From contig NZ_JABVCF010000017.1 in the NCBI RefSeq assembly GCF_014595955.1, positions 26,405 through 90,404 of the forward strand: DNA of 64,000 nucleotides. Direction: 5' to 3'. This stretch comes from Pseudaminobacter soli (ex Zhang et al. 2022). Lineage in GTDB: Bacteria > Pseudomonadota > Alphaproteobacteria > Rhizobiales > Rhizobiaceae. The notes below the pieces were generated by a model, which was not told the origin of the DNA, did not search any database, and was given only the letters and a program-made list of their open reading frames with translations. The position numbers were made by a program, and so were the translations under genes. Positions 52,882 to 61,468 of this stretch are shown piece after piece. The first letter of the stretch is position 1, and every line of letters starts with the position of its first letter.

Positions 52882-53748
52882 TTATGCGGTTTGGAAACCT
52901 GTTTCCCTTGGCGCACGGACAACCAACCCGAGGCCTGCCAGAATGACAGCGCCTCCACAAAGCACCAATGCAGACGGCTGCTCATTCAGGAACACAGACG
53001 CCAGAAGCACGCCGATCACGGGCATCAGAAGAATGAACGGGGCCACTTGGTCGACGCGATAGCTACGAAGCAGCCCGTACCAAATCGTGTAGGCAATTAC
53101 GAAACCGCCCACCGCCAAAACGAGGATCGCTCCCCAGTCGGCGAGTCCTGCATCGAGCACGGCCCGACCCTGACCTGTTTCCAACAGTAACGACATCGCC
53201 ACCATCTGAGGCACCGCGAGCGCGGACATCGCCCCCATGAGATATCCGCCCGCCTCCGTCGATCTGGCTCGTATGAGCGCCTGCGCGATGCCCCAACAGA
53301 GTGTTCCTGCAACGATCATCAGCAGGCCGCGAATTTCACCCACGGAGTTCGGCAACCCCACGACAAGGGCGACACCGCCGAGGGAGAGGACGATTCCTGC
53401 GAGCCGGCGGCGATTTATCCGTTCCAGGCCAATCGCCCAAGCAGCCAACACGGCGAAGGGGACCTGGGATTGAACTGTCATGACTGCCGTACTGGCAGGA
53501 ACGAGCGCGACGCCGCTGAATATCAGGCCGCTTTGCACGCTTCCCCCCAGTACCGAGCCAACGAGGATGACCCATAACGGAGTCTGCCGTTTCGGATTGG
53601 GGCGATACAGTGCGATCGCCGTGATTCCGTAGATGATGCTCATCAGGAACAAAGGCGGGAAGCTCTGCATGGTCGGTTTCGCGATCGTGTAGGCTATCGC
53701 CCACAGCGCCGGAGGCGCGGCCGCCAAGGCAACGTCACGGGGCCTCAT
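52882..53748 (-). CDS. EamA/DMT-family permease
   Basis: A 288-residue drug/metabolite transporter with about ten membrane segments in two EamA repeats (AAPPALWAIAYTIAKPTMQSF at the start; GLLMIVAGTLCWGIAQALI midway). It exports an unknown small molecule. It lies between arsH (136 bp upstream) and arsR2 (75 bp downstream) on the same strand, so a link to arsenical or methylated-arsenic handling is possible but unproven. It has no recognised operator of its own and may be read from the arsH promoter. Confidence 0.8.
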   Translation of the reverse strand: MRPRDVALAAAPPALWAIAYTIAKPTMQSFPPLFLMSIIYGITAIALYRPNPKRQTPLWVILVGSVLGGSVQSGLIFSGVALVPASTAVMTVQSQVPFAVLAAWAIGLERINRRRLAGIVLSLGGVALVVGLPNSVGEIRGLLMIVAGTLCWGIAQALIRARSTEAGGYLMGAMSALAVPQMVAMSLLLETGQGRAVLDAGLADWGAILVLAVGGFVIAYTIWYGLLRSYRVDQVAPFILLMPVIGVLLASVFLNEQPSALVLCGGAVILAGLGLVVRAPRETGFQTA

Positions 53749-53884
53749 GCGACCGCCCCAGCGTCAAAGTCCCGGATAATTGCCACGTGATCCCCAAAAC
53801 GACATTCGCCGACGTCGTCGCGCCCCGGGGCATAATCCGTCCGTCGATCTGCGCTTGCAATCCTCTCCGCGGTGAATACCCGCC

Positions 53885-54616
53885 TTAAATCGACCGCTGG
53901 TTCACCCGCCTGGAGACCTCCTCAGCGCTCTCGACCCGCTCGGAGTAACGATCCGTCAGGTAGCCAGTCCGGTCGCGCAGCAGAAGGGTGAACTTCACCA
54001 GTTCCTCCATCACGTCGACGATGCGGTTGTAGTAGGGCGAGGGTTTCATGCGGCCGGACTCGTCGAACTCGTTGAACGCCTTGGCGACAGAAGACTGATT
54101 GGGAATGGTGAACATTCGCATCCAGCGGCCAAGCACGCGCAGCTGGTTGACGGCGTTGAAGCTCTGGGAACCGCCGCATACCTGCATGACCGCGAGCGTC
54201 CTTCCCTGGGTCGGGCGAATGCCGCCGAGGGACAGCGGCAGCCAGTCGATCTGGGCCTTCATGATGCCCGTCATCGAGCCGTGACGCTCAGGCGAGCACC
54301 AGACCTGTCCCTCGGACCACATCGACAGCTCACGTAGCTCCTTTACCTTCGGGTGGTCGGCCGAGGTCGAGTCCGGAAGCGGCAGTCCGGACGGATTGAA
54401 GATGCGCACCTCCGCACCGAACCTCCGCAGGATCCGCGCCGCCTCTTCCGTTGCCAGCCTGGAATAGGAGCGTTCCCGCAGGGAGCCGTAAAGCATCAGG
54501 ATTCGTGGCGGGTGGGCGGCGCGTGGCACGTCGAAGAGCGCGGCCGGGTCGATGGGCTGGAACTGGTCCTCGTCGACATTCGGAAAGGTGTCGAGCGGAC
54601 TTGCGGCTTTGGTCAT
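53885..54616 (-). CDS. arsH: ArsH NADPH:FMN oxidoreductase
   Basis: A 243-residue flavodoxin-like protein matching Ars[22 protein letters not shown] (FMN phosphate loop, about 38-58), [18 protein letters not shown], and [31 protein letters not shown]. ArsH oxidises trivalent organoarsenicals and protects against oxidative stress. The start at 54616 has GGAG 7 bp upstream; ATG 54628 would add four residues. It has its own promoter with two ArsR2-type operators. Confidence 0.93.
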   Translation of the reverse strand: MTKAASPLDTFPNVDEDQFQPIDPAALFDVPRAAHPPRILMLYGSLRERSYSRLATEEAARILRRFGAEVRIFNPSGLPLPDSTSADHPKVKELRELSMWSEGQVWCSPERHGSMTGIMKAQIDWLPLSLGGIRPTQGRTLAVMQVCGGSQSFNAVNQLRVLGRWMRMFTIPNQSSVAKAFNEFDESGRMKPSPYYNRIVDVMEELVKFTLLLRDRTGYLTDRYSERVESAEEVSRRVNQRSI

Positions 54617-54654
54617 TGGAAACTCCATTGAGGCCGCGACCTCCCGCTGCGGCC

Positions 54655-54726
54655 TATTTCGAATTCTCTCGAAATATAGGATGTCTCCCCGGGCAGGGTC
54701 AATGCTAATTCGAAAAAATTCGAAAT
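54655..54726 (-). promoter_or_regulatory. arsH promoter with two ArsR2-type operators
   Basis: On the minus strand TTGACC (54702-54697), 18 bp, TATATT (54678-54673). Operator A, TATTTCGA-N6-TCGAAATA (54655-54676), covers the -10 and start region. Operator B, AATTCGA-N6-TCGAAAT (54707-54726, one mismatch), lies just upstream of the -35. Both share the 7-6-7 design of the arsR2 operator. Confidence 0.8.
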
Positions 54727-54730
54727 AGCT

Positions 54731-55153
54731 TCAGCGCACGCGCCTGCCATCGGCATCGATCACCACCTCTCCGTCGCCCTTGGTGAAAGGACCGATGTCA
54801 GGATTGGGCAGGATGTCGAGTACGGCCTCAGAAGGACGGCAGAGCTTCGTGCCGAGCGGCGTGACGACGATCGGGCGATTGATGAGGATCGGATGCGCCA
54901 GCATGAAGTCGATCAGTTCGTCGTCGCTCCATTTCGGATCGTCCAGGCCAAGTTCCGAGTAAGGCGTGCCCTTCTCGCGCAGCAGCTGGCGCGGCGTGAT
55001 ACCCATGGCGGCGATCAACTCGACCAGCTGCTCCCGCGACGGCGGGTTCTTCAGGTACTCGATCACCTCCGGTTCCTCGCCGGACTGGCGGATCATGGCG
55101 AGCGTGTTGCGTGAGGTGCCGCAGGCCGGGTTGTGGTAGATCGTGATGCTCAT
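54731..55153 (-). CDS. arsC: Glutaredoxin-dependent arsenate reductase (ArsC, R773 type)
   Basis: A 140-residue ArsC of the Spx/thioredoxin fold. The catalytic Cys is in YHNPACGTSRN (Cys 11), and the arginines that bind arsenate lie in the segments around LINRPIV and KLCRPSE. It reduces arsenate using glutathione and glutaredoxin. It follows acr3 by 13 bp and ends the arsR1-arsC-acr3-arsC unit. It is unrelated to the other ArsC at 56271, so the island carries both reductase classes. Confidence 0.94.
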   Translation of the reverse strand: MSITIYHNPACGTSRNTLAMIRQSGEEPEVIEYLKNPPSREQLVELIAAMGITPRQLLREKGTPYSELGLDDPKWSDDELIDFMLAHPILINRPIVVTPLGTKLCRPSEAVLDILPNPDIGPFTKGDGEVVIDADGRRVR

Positions 55154-55166
55154 CCGGACCTCCTCT

Positions 55167-56255
55167 TTATGTGGGCTGCTTCACGGCTTCGCTTCGCTCG
55201 TACCAGCCTTTCGAGCGGTTCACGATCCAGACAACGGACAGCATCACAGGAACCTCGACGAGCACGCCGACGACCGTGGCGAGCGCCGCGCCCGAGTTCA
55301 GGCCGAACAGCGCGATAGCGGCCGCCACCGCAAGTTCGAAAAAGTTGGACGCGCCGATCAGGGCCGATGGGCCCGCCACGCAATGCCGCTCGCCCGAGAT
55401 CCGGTTCAGCAGGTAGGCGAAGCCGGAGTTGAAGTAGACCTGGATCAGGATCGGCACGGCGAGAAGGGCGATCACGAGAGGCTGGGCTATGATCTGCTCG
55501 CCTTGGAAGCCGAACAGCAGGACCAGCGTTGCCAAGAGCGAAAGAAGGGAAATCGGCTGCAGCCTGCCCAGTAGCCGATCCAGCGAAGCTTGCCCGCCCG
55601 TGGCCAGAAGCCGCTTGCGTACGAACTGGGCCACGACAACAGGCAGCAGGATGTAGAGCACGACGGACAGGAGGAGCGTGTCCCAAGGAACCGTGATCGC
55701 CGACAGGCCGAGCAGCAGGCCGACGATTGGCGCGAAGGCGACGATCATGATCGCGTCATTGAGCGCTACCTGCGACAGCGTGAAGTTCGGTTCGCCCCGG
55801 GTCAGGTTCGACCAGACGAACACCATCGCGGTGCACGGCGCTGCGGCCAGAATGATCAGGCCCGCAATGTAGGAATCAATCTGCGCTTCCGGCAGCCACG
55901 GCCGGAACAGCCAGCCAACGAACAGCCAACCAAGCAGCGCCATCGAGAACGGCTTCACCGCCCAGTTGATGAACAGGGTGACGCCGATGCCGCGCCAGTA
56001 GGTGCCGACCTGCGCGAGCGACGCGAAGTCGACCCGGAGCAGCATCGGCACGATCATCAGCCAGATCAGCACGGCGACCGGAAGGTTTACCTTGGCGATC
56101 TCGGCGCTGGCGATCACCCCGAAGAGTCCGGGCAGCATGTGGCCGAGCGCGATCCCGGCGACGATGCAGAGCGCGACCCAGATGGTCAGGTACTTCTCGA
56201 AGAAGCCGATCCCTGCGGGTGCCTCGAGCTTCGGCTCGACTGCGATGTCCGTCAT
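55167..56255 (-). CDS. acr3: Acr3 arsenite efflux permease
   Basis: A 362-residue protein of the bile/arsenite/riboflavin transporter superfamily with ten predicted membrane helices. The conserved Cys in AAPCTAMVFVWSNLT (about 145) and Glu in GVLVEVPVML (about 335) are those needed for As(III) transport in Acr3. It exports arsenite without an ATPase. It lies 15 bp downstream of the phosphatase-type arsC. Confidence 0.96.
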   Translation of the reverse strand: MTDIAVEPKLEAPAGIGFFEKYLTIWVALCIVAGIALGHMLPGLFGVIASAEIAKVNLPVAVLIWLMIVPMLLRVDFASLAQVGTYWRGIGVTLFINWAVKPFSMALLGWLFVGWLFRPWLPEAQIDSYIAGLIILAAAPCTAMVFVWSNLTRGEPNFTLSQVALNDAIMIVAFAPIVGLLLGLSAITVPWDTLLLSVVLYILLPVVVAQFVRKRLLATGGQASLDRLLGRLQPISLLSLLATLVLLFGFQGEQIIAQPLVIALLAVPILIQVYFNSGFAYLLNRISGERHCVAGPSALIGASNFFELAVAAAIALFGLNSGAALATVVGVLVEVPVMLSVVWIVNRSKGWYERSEAVKQPT

Positions 56256-56270
56256 GACGTGGTCCTTGGT

Positions 56271-56777
56271 TCAGCCGGGTTTGGGAAAGGCCTGCCCGAT
56301 CTCGCGGAGGCGCTGCTGCAGCGCCAGGCGGTCGATCGAAGCATGCGGCAGCGAGAGGAAGGCCGATATGCGGTTGGAGAGCATGCGGTAAGCCTCTGCC
56401 AAGGCGAGGTGCTTCTCGGCGTCGGTTCCCTGTGCTGCCGCCGGATCGGGAATGCCCCAGTGCGCAGTCATGGGATGGCCGGGCCATACGGGGCAGGCTT
56501 CCTCCGCCGCGGCGTCGCAGACGGTGAAGACGAAGTCCATGTGCGGAGCGTCGGGCGCGGCGAACTCGTCCCAGCTTTTGGAACGGGCGAAGGAGGTGTC
56601 GTAGCCCATGCCCTTCAGCAGATCGATGGCGAAGGGATGGACCGTACCCTTCGGGTAGGAGCCCGCGGAGAACGCCCTATACCTGTCCTCGCCGAGACGG
56701 TTCAGGATCGCCTCGCCAAGGATTGAGCGGGCGGAGTTGCCAGTGCACAGGAACAGGACGTTGTAGGCTTGGGTCAT
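56271..56777 (-). CDS. arsC: Arsenate reductase ArsC, low-molecular-weight phosphatase type
   Basis: A 168-residue enzyme. The phosphatase loop CTGNSARS (CX5R) is at about residues 11-18, and the Asp loop is WGIPDPAAAQG. This class usually works with thioredoxin. The additional Cys in TVCDAAAEEACPVWPG (about 82-95) fit the relay cysteines. The start at 56777 has AGGG 9-12 bases upstream; ATG 56786 would add three residues. It follows arsR1 directly. Confidence 0.93.
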   Translation of the reverse strand: MTQAYNVLFLCTGNSARSILGEAILNRLGEDRYRAFSAGSYPKGTVHPFAIDLLKGMGYDTSFARSKSWDEFAAPDAPHMDFVFTVCDAAAEEACPVWPGHPMTAHWGIPDPAAAQGTDAEKHLALAEAYRMLSNRISAFLSLPHASIDRLALQQRLREIGQAFPKPG

Positions 56778-56788
56778 GGCAGGCATCC

Positions 56789-57121
56789 CTAGCAGCCGCA
56801 GGTGATGGCTTCGATCGCGGGCTGGCAGAGTTCCGGAGCGCCGTTGCAGCAATCCTCCATCAGGAAGGCGAGCAGATCGCGGAAGCCAGTCATGTCGGCG
56901 AAGTAGCGGATGGTGCGACCCTCGCGCGCGGCGCGGACCAGTCCTGCATGCCCGAGCGTCTTGAGGTGGGCGGAAGTCGTGTTCTGGACCGTGCCCAGCC
57001 GCGTCGCGATCTCGCCTGCCGGAATGCCATCCGCGCCGGCGCGCACGAGAAGCCGGAAGATCTCGAGCCGGGTGTCCTGGCCAAGCGCCGCCAGGGCGGC
57101 GAGGGCTGCTGTCTTATCCAT
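56789..57121 (-). CDS. arsR: ArsR-family repressor (first copy, arsR1)
   Basis: A 110-residue winged-helix protein: ALAALGQDTRLEIFRLLVRAGADG, then IATRLGTVQNTTSAHLKTLGHAGLV. The C-terminus has EDCCNGAPELC and TCGC, likely As(III) ligands. It heads arsR1-arsC-acr3-arsC. ATG 57121 is chosen because the domain begins there; the longer frame to 57226 crosses the promoter. No ribosome binding site is visible. The 9-bp inverted repeat around the -10 is its likely operator. Confidence 0.92.
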   Translation of the reverse strand: MDKTAALAALAALGQDTRLEIFRLLVRAGADGIPAGEIATRLGTVQNTTSAHLKTLGHAGLVRAAREGRTIRYFADMTGFRDLLAFLMEDCCNGAPELCQPAIEAITCGC

Positions 57122-57179
57122 ATATCCGCAAATCCAGATACAACGGCGCGGATATAAGGCGGCGGAAGGAAATGTGCAA
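57121..57179 (-). promoter_or_regulatory. arsR1 promoter with inverted-repeat operator
   Basis: On the minus strand TTGCAC (57179-57174), 17 bp, TATATC (57156-57151). A perfect 9-bp inverted repeat, TATATCCGC (57121-57129) with GCGGATATA (57148-57156), runs from the -10 to the start codon. This differs from the TCGAAAT type at arsR2 and arsH. Confidence 0.75.
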
Positions 57180-57186
57180 CCGGGAA

Positions 57187-57237
57187 GTGGCGGCTCTCCC
57201 GAAGAGCCGAGGAAGCTCGGAGCCAAAGAGCCGCCAC
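57187..57237. repeat. Large stem-loop between aioA and arsR1
   Basis: GTGGCGGCTCT (57187-57197) pairs perfectly with AGAGCCGCCAC (57227-57237), with an inner stem CCGAG gaag CTCGG. It lies 34 bp after the aioA stop and just before the arsR1 promoter, so it may end the aio transcript. There is no T-run. Confidence 0.55.
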
Positions 57238-57271
57238 GGCCATGCGCCGCGGCGGCCGAAGTCGCGATATG

Positions 57272-59950
57272 TTAGCTGGCCCTGTACTGCTGCGACTTGA
57301 ACGACAGGTGCTGCACGCTACCAGGCGCATCCGCGAGCTTGCGGATGTCGGCCCAGGTCTGCTTGTAGTTCGGGATGATCAGCTCGTTGGTCCCGGCGTT
57401 GACGACATTGCCCATTACGCCCATCGGATTGGCGAACTGCATGAAGGTCTCGCCTGGCCGGGCCGTGGGCGTCGGATACACCATTGCCTGCGTCGAGCCC
57501 GCGTCGTTGTAGACTTCCACCAGGTCGCCCTCCTTTACGCCGACCTTGCTCATGTCGTCCGGATGCATCTCGATGAACGGATAGGGCCAGCGGTCCATCA
57601 CCATCTCGTTTCCGACGTCCAGGTAGGCTGATTGCCAGATGTGGTTGGTGCGGCCGTTGTTGATCAGGAAGGCGTAGGTGTCCTTCTGCTCCTGCTTGCC
57701 CGGGGCCTCCAACCCGCGCCAAGCCGCGTGCATGAAGAATGCCCTGCCGTCCGGCGTGTTGAACTTCCCATCGGCATAAAGACGCTTTGTGCCAATGATG
57801 CGTTCGGTCCCGGTGGTAGGCACCTGCGCGGCGGCGGCATTGGGTCCCTGCTCCTGCACGGGTTCCTTCCCGCGTGCGCCTTCGATCGCCGGGCCCTGGA
57901 CGATCATGCCGTGTTGGCCCCCCGTCGTGGTCTCGCCGAGCGAGCTGGCCTGACCTCCCGGTCCTCCTTCGATTCCGACTGCAGGCTCCTGGAATCCGTT
58001 GGTGCCCATGGCGCGAAGTCGGGCGTAGGTCACGTACTCCCCGCCCTTTTCGTGCTGGTGGTAGCCGTCCATGAAGGCGTCTTCCTCGGTCTTCCAGTCG
58101 AAGCCGTTGAAATTCGCGGCGAGGTCCTGCTTGCCCATCTCCTCGAAGACGCGCTGCAGGTTGTTGGCGATACGGGCCGCGATCAGACAGTCCGGCATGG
58201 CTTGGCCGGGCGGGTCCATGTAGCGCTCGGTGAGCCGCATCCGCCGCTCGCCGTTCATCGAGGTGAGGTTCATCTCACCGCTGGTGGCAGCGGGCAGGAT
58301 CACGTGGCAGGCCTCGCCGATCTTGGCCGGCACGATGTCGACGTCGACCGCGAACAGGCCGCCGTCGTTTATCGCAGCGATGATGGCATTCACCATCGTC
58401 TGTCGGTCGCCATAGGCTACCCGGTTCATGGCATCCTTCACCTTGTCGGTGCGGACCTTGTAGGCGGCCTTGAACACGTCGGCGTTCAGCGTCGTCTTGT
58501 AGTGGTCGCAGCCCCAGATGTGATGCACGCCGCCTTGACCCTCGATCAGCAGCCTGTCCACATAGGGAGCCGGACGACCGATGAAATCGGCTGCCGGCCG
58601 CGAGTATCCCTCCTGGTGGCCGCCGAGGCGAACCACTCCGCCTCCCGGCCGCCCGACGTTTCCGGTGGCGAGCGCGATGTTCACGAGCGCCCCGTTGGTG
58701 CGGTAGTTGTCGTTGCCCCAGATCAGCCCCTTCTCGTAGGCGAACATGGTGCGACGGCGGGCCCCGCCTTCCTTGGGTTCGGCGATCCAGCTCGCGGCTT
58801 TCCGGATGTCATCGGGCGAGAGGCCAGTGATCCCGGCGACCTCTTCGAGCGACGTGCGGTTCCCGTCGCGTGCGGCGGCGAAGGTCGTCAGGATCGCCGG
58901 ATGCGCCACGTCGGCTTTTGACTGGGGCCCTGGCTTTGTAGCCGTACTGGCCTCGATGAATGCATGGTCGACCCAGCCCTTGTCGGCGATCTCAGTGAAC
59001 AGCGCATTGAACAACGCCAGGTCGGTCCCGGGGTTTATCTTCAGGTGCAGCACGTTTTCCGGCCCGGCTTCTGCCTCGCAGACGGCGACGGTCGGGGTGC
59101 GGCGCGGGTCGACGATGACGATCCTGGCGCGGTCGTGCGCCTCGCCGGGAATCTGCTCGTTCTTTTTGTCCTGCGACGTGCCGCGCAGGTTCGTCACCCA
59201 GTGGTTCAGGAAATAGTTGGTCTGCGTCTCCAGCGGGTTCGCTCCGACCACCATGATCGTGTCGGCAAGCTCGGCGTCCTCGTAGCAGTTGTTGAGCTCG
59301 CCCACGCCCATGTCGCGGGTACCGTGGACCTCGGAGTTGTAAGCGGGACGATTGTGGATGCGGATGTTCTTCACCTTCATCGCGCTGAAGTAGAGCTTCC
59401 CGGTGCCCCAGGTATCCTCGTAGCCGCCGCCCGCGCCGCCGTGGTCATAGGCGGAGACGAAGAGCGCATCCTCGCCCTTGTCGGCGATCACCCGCGCGGT
59501 GACCCGGGCGACGAGATCGAGCGCATCGTCCCACGAGGTCGGCTGCAACTGGCCGTAGCGCCACACCAGCGGGTCGGTGAGACGTCGCAGCTGAGTACTG
59601 CGGGCGCGGCTGTAGCTCATCTCCGCCATCCGCGCACCGCGGATCGACCCCAGCCCGGAGTTCACGACGCAGTCCGGGTCCGGCTTGATGACCATGTGGA
59701 CGTCCCGGCCGTCTTGCTTGACGATGTTGTACATGGAGGGCGAGTACCAAGCTGCCGTCTGGGCGGGCTGCTGGCGAGACAGGTCGACCCCGAAGATGTT
59801 CTGGTCGGGCGCGGTGCCGCCCTGGTGGTTCACGTCCCAACTGTAGGCGTGATAGCCGCAGCCGACGATGCAGTAATGGCAGACCACATTGTGGACCTTG
59901 GCATCCGCCGGGATGATCGGCAGGCGGTCGATCTGGCGTTTGAAGGCCAT
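57272..59950 (-). CDS. aioA: Arsenite oxidase large subunit AioA
   Basis: An 892-residue molybdopterin enzyme of the DMSO reductase family. The [3Fe-4S] cluster ligands are Cys 24, 27 and 31 in CHYCIVGC; the fourth Cys of other family members is absent, as in AioA. Other AioA-like blocks are DHGGAGGGYEDTWGTGK (about 169-185) and NARSVPG-type cofactor loops near 235-245 (VVGANPLETQTNYF). It oxidises arsenite to arsenate in the periplasm and passes electrons through AioB. It is longer than the roughly 826-845 residues of characterised enzymes; the extra length seems to be a Gly/Ala-rich linker at about 656-716. It follows aioB by 14 bp with GGGAGG before ATG 59950. Confidence 0.95.
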   Translation of the reverse strand: MAFKRQIDRLPIIPADAKVHNVVCHYCIVGCGYHAYSWDVNHQGGTAPDQNIFGVDLSRQQPAQTAAWYSPSMYNIVKQDGRDVHMVIKPDPDCVVNSGLGSIRGARMAEMSYSRARSTQLRRLTDPLVWRYGQLQPTSWDDALDLVARVTARVIADKGEDALFVSAYDHGGAGGGYEDTWGTGKLYFSAMKVKNIRIHNRPAYNSEVHGTRDMGVGELNNCYEDAELADTIMVVGANPLETQTNYFLNHWVTNLRGTSQDKKNEQIPGEAHDRARIVIVDPRRTPTVAVCEAEAGPENVLHLKINPGTDLALFNALFTEIADKGWVDHAFIEASTATKPGPQSKADVAHPAILTTFAAARDGNRTSLEEVAGITGLSPDDIRKAASWIAEPKEGGARRRTMFAYEKGLIWGNDNYRTNGALVNIALATGNVGRPGGGVVRLGGHQEGYSRPAADFIGRPAPYVDRLLIEGQGGVHHIWGCDHYKTTLNADVFKAAYKVRTDKVKDAMNRVAYGDRQTMVNAIIAAINDGGLFAVDVDIVPAKIGEACHVILPAATSGEMNLTSMNGERRMRLTERYMDPPGQAMPDCLIAARIANNLQRVFEEMGKQDLAANFNGFDWKTEEDAFMDGYHQHEKGGEYVTYARLRAMGTNGFQEPAVGIEGGPGGQASSLGETTTGGQHGMIVQGPAIEGARGKEPVQEQGPNAAAAQVPTTGTERIIGTKRLYADGKFNTPDGRAFFMHAAWRGLEAPGKQEQKDTYAFLINNGRTNHIWQSAYLDVGNEMVMDRWPYPFIEMHPDDMSKVGVKEGDLVEVYNDAGSTQAMVYPTPTARPGETFMQFANPMGVMGNVVNAGTNELIIPNYKQTWADIRKLADAPGSVQHLSFKSQQYRAS

Positions 59951-59964
59951 GGCAGGTCCTCCCT

Positions 59965-60486
59965 TCAGAGCACGTTGGAGAGGCGGCCGTAGAGGAGTTC
60001 GTCGAGGCCCTCGGCGAACACGTCGCCCTTGTCGTCAACGCGGAGAGTGTATTGCGGCAGGTTCTGGGTAGCCTGGCCCCAGATCTCAAGTCCTCCGGCC
60101 TCGCAGTCGAAGCGGGAATAGTGCCCAGGGCAGTTCAACGTGCGGTCATCGGCATGGTAGGCGAGAGGAAATCCCTTGTGCGGGCAGATCGTTGTGAAGC
60201 CGACGATGTCGCCGTCGGGTCCCGCGCCGCCTGCGACCCGGTGGCCGAGCTTGATGAGCACGCCAGGCGCGTTCTCGTCGGGATATGCGACCTCGAGCGG
60301 CTCATTGACCTTTAGGTCGGCGACATTGGCAAGGCGGTTCGAGGGATACTCCACCCTCGCCATTGCGGCCTGCGCCTTGGCCTCTCTGGGTAGGCTGGCG
60401 GCGGCTGCCGCTCCGGCGGCCGCGATCGCGCTTCCCTGCAGGAAGCGGCGACGGCCGAGGTCGACCATTCTCTTGCAGCGTTCCAT
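59965..60486 (-). CDS. aioB: Arsenite oxidase Rieske subunit AioB
   Basis: A 173-residue protein. The Tat signal GRRRFLQG (11-18) and a hydrophobic Ala-rich segment end near AKAQA. The [2Fe-2S] Rieske site is C101/H103 and C119/H122. Residues 106 and 121 are Phe and Gly, where the Alcaligenes enzyme has the disulfide-forming Cys pair; the rhizobial NT-26 enzyme also lacks it. The start at 60486 has GGGAGGA upstream; longer frames run into non-coding DNA. AioB carries the AioA subunit through the Tat pathway. Confidence 0.95.
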   Translation of the reverse strand: MERCKRMVDLGRRRFLQGSAIAAAGAAAAASLPREAKAQAAMARVEYPSNRLANVADLKVNEPLEVAYPDENAPGVLIKLGHRVAGGAGPDGDIVGFTTICPHKGFPLAYHADDRTLNCPGHYSRFDCEAGGLEIWGQATQNLPQYTLRVDDKGDVFAEGLDELLYGRLSNVL

Positions 60487-61442
60487 GCGTTCCTCCCGTG
60501 CCGCGAGGCGGCAGCGCCAAGCGCGCGCTGGCCCATGCCAGCCCGCGAGACAGCGGCACAAAATGGAGGAAAAACCGATCTCGTTCGCCGTCAGGCGGGC
60601 AACCGCGTCCGGAAAGCCGAACAGTGATGCGATGCCGAAGGTCCAGGTTCCGAACGCTCGTTCACTGTGCTCCCATGCAGGACGGTGGTCAAGCGGAGCA
60701 GTTCTTTCTGAATGCGGCATCCATATGGGTCACAGACATCGAACAAGGGTTGCTATTGGCGAAATTGAAGCTCTGATGGCTGTTTGGCGGCCAAATGCCG
60801 TCGTGCGGCACAGCGGCAACCTCGGGTATTTGTGCAACCCAGCGTGACCCGCCGGAGCGGCCTGCTTTCAGGATGCTGCAACGCAGATCTCAACGTCCGA
60901 CATCGGGCGCAGCGCTGTGGATGGTGTTGGCTGACCGAACGTCCGCTTGCTTGCTATGCCCGCCCAAAAGCGGCCATTCCGCTTCCCACCCTAGCACGCC
61001 ATCCCTGGCACACTGGGCGAATGGCAGCTTCCGGGAGCGGATGGCGTTTTAGTTGGACGTCAGAGAACGGCGCAGAGCAGTCTTTCCCGAAGCCGAACGG
61101 CCGGGAATGGGTCAATCCTTCACCTCCGCAAGGATTCCGCCAAAGGAATCCTTGATAATCCGGCGGGTAGCGATTTCGGATGAGGCCTCGGCATCCAGCT
61201 TTGCCGAGCTCATGGAGCAGCGGGATGCCCGAAACCTGAAACTGCGGGCGTCTTGAGCAAGGGAGAGCGGAACTACTCGATGGACACGGAGGCCGTCAGA
61301 ATGCCGCGCTTGTAGCTAGTCAGATTCGATTTTCTGGAGCGGGGATAGATTGCCTCCTGACAAAAGCGAAAAACCCACTATCCTAACGTTCTCCGGAAGC
61401 CAACTAGCTAATTTCATCCCCCTCCCCGCCAAGTCTGAGACA
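60487..61442. other. No gene recognised upstream of aioB (956 bp)
   Basis: It should hold the aioBA promoter. No good sigma-54 site (TGGCAC-N5-TTGC) was found on the minus strand, and no ArsR palindrome. Reading frames are short and unconvincing. No aioX, aioS, aioR, cytochrome or moeA gene is present. Confidence 0.5.
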
Positions 61443-61462
61443 CTCCTCCTCCAAGGGAGGAG
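61443..61462 (+). promoter_or_regulatory. Hairpin that would mask a ribosome binding site
   Basis: CTCCTCC (61443-61449) pairs with GGAGGAG (61456-61462), which contains the ribosome binding site of the small membrane protein starting at 61469. An mRNA starting upstream would fold and hide the site, as in RNA thermometers or attenuators. Confidence 0.5.
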
Positions 61463-61468
61463 ATGGAC

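Noticed and set aside
55590..56726. 378-codon + frame opposite acr3
   Set aside because: Acr3 is unambiguous on the minus strand; the + translation is an artefact of transmembrane codons read in antisense.
57632..58921. 429-codon + frame opposite aioA
   Set aside because: AioA motifs are clear on the minus strand; the + frame has no recognisable protein.
60580..60860. Possible sigma-54 promoter for aioBA
   Set aside because: Two loose candidates have GG and GC separated by 8 or 12 bases, not the required 10, so no -24/-12 element can be claimed.
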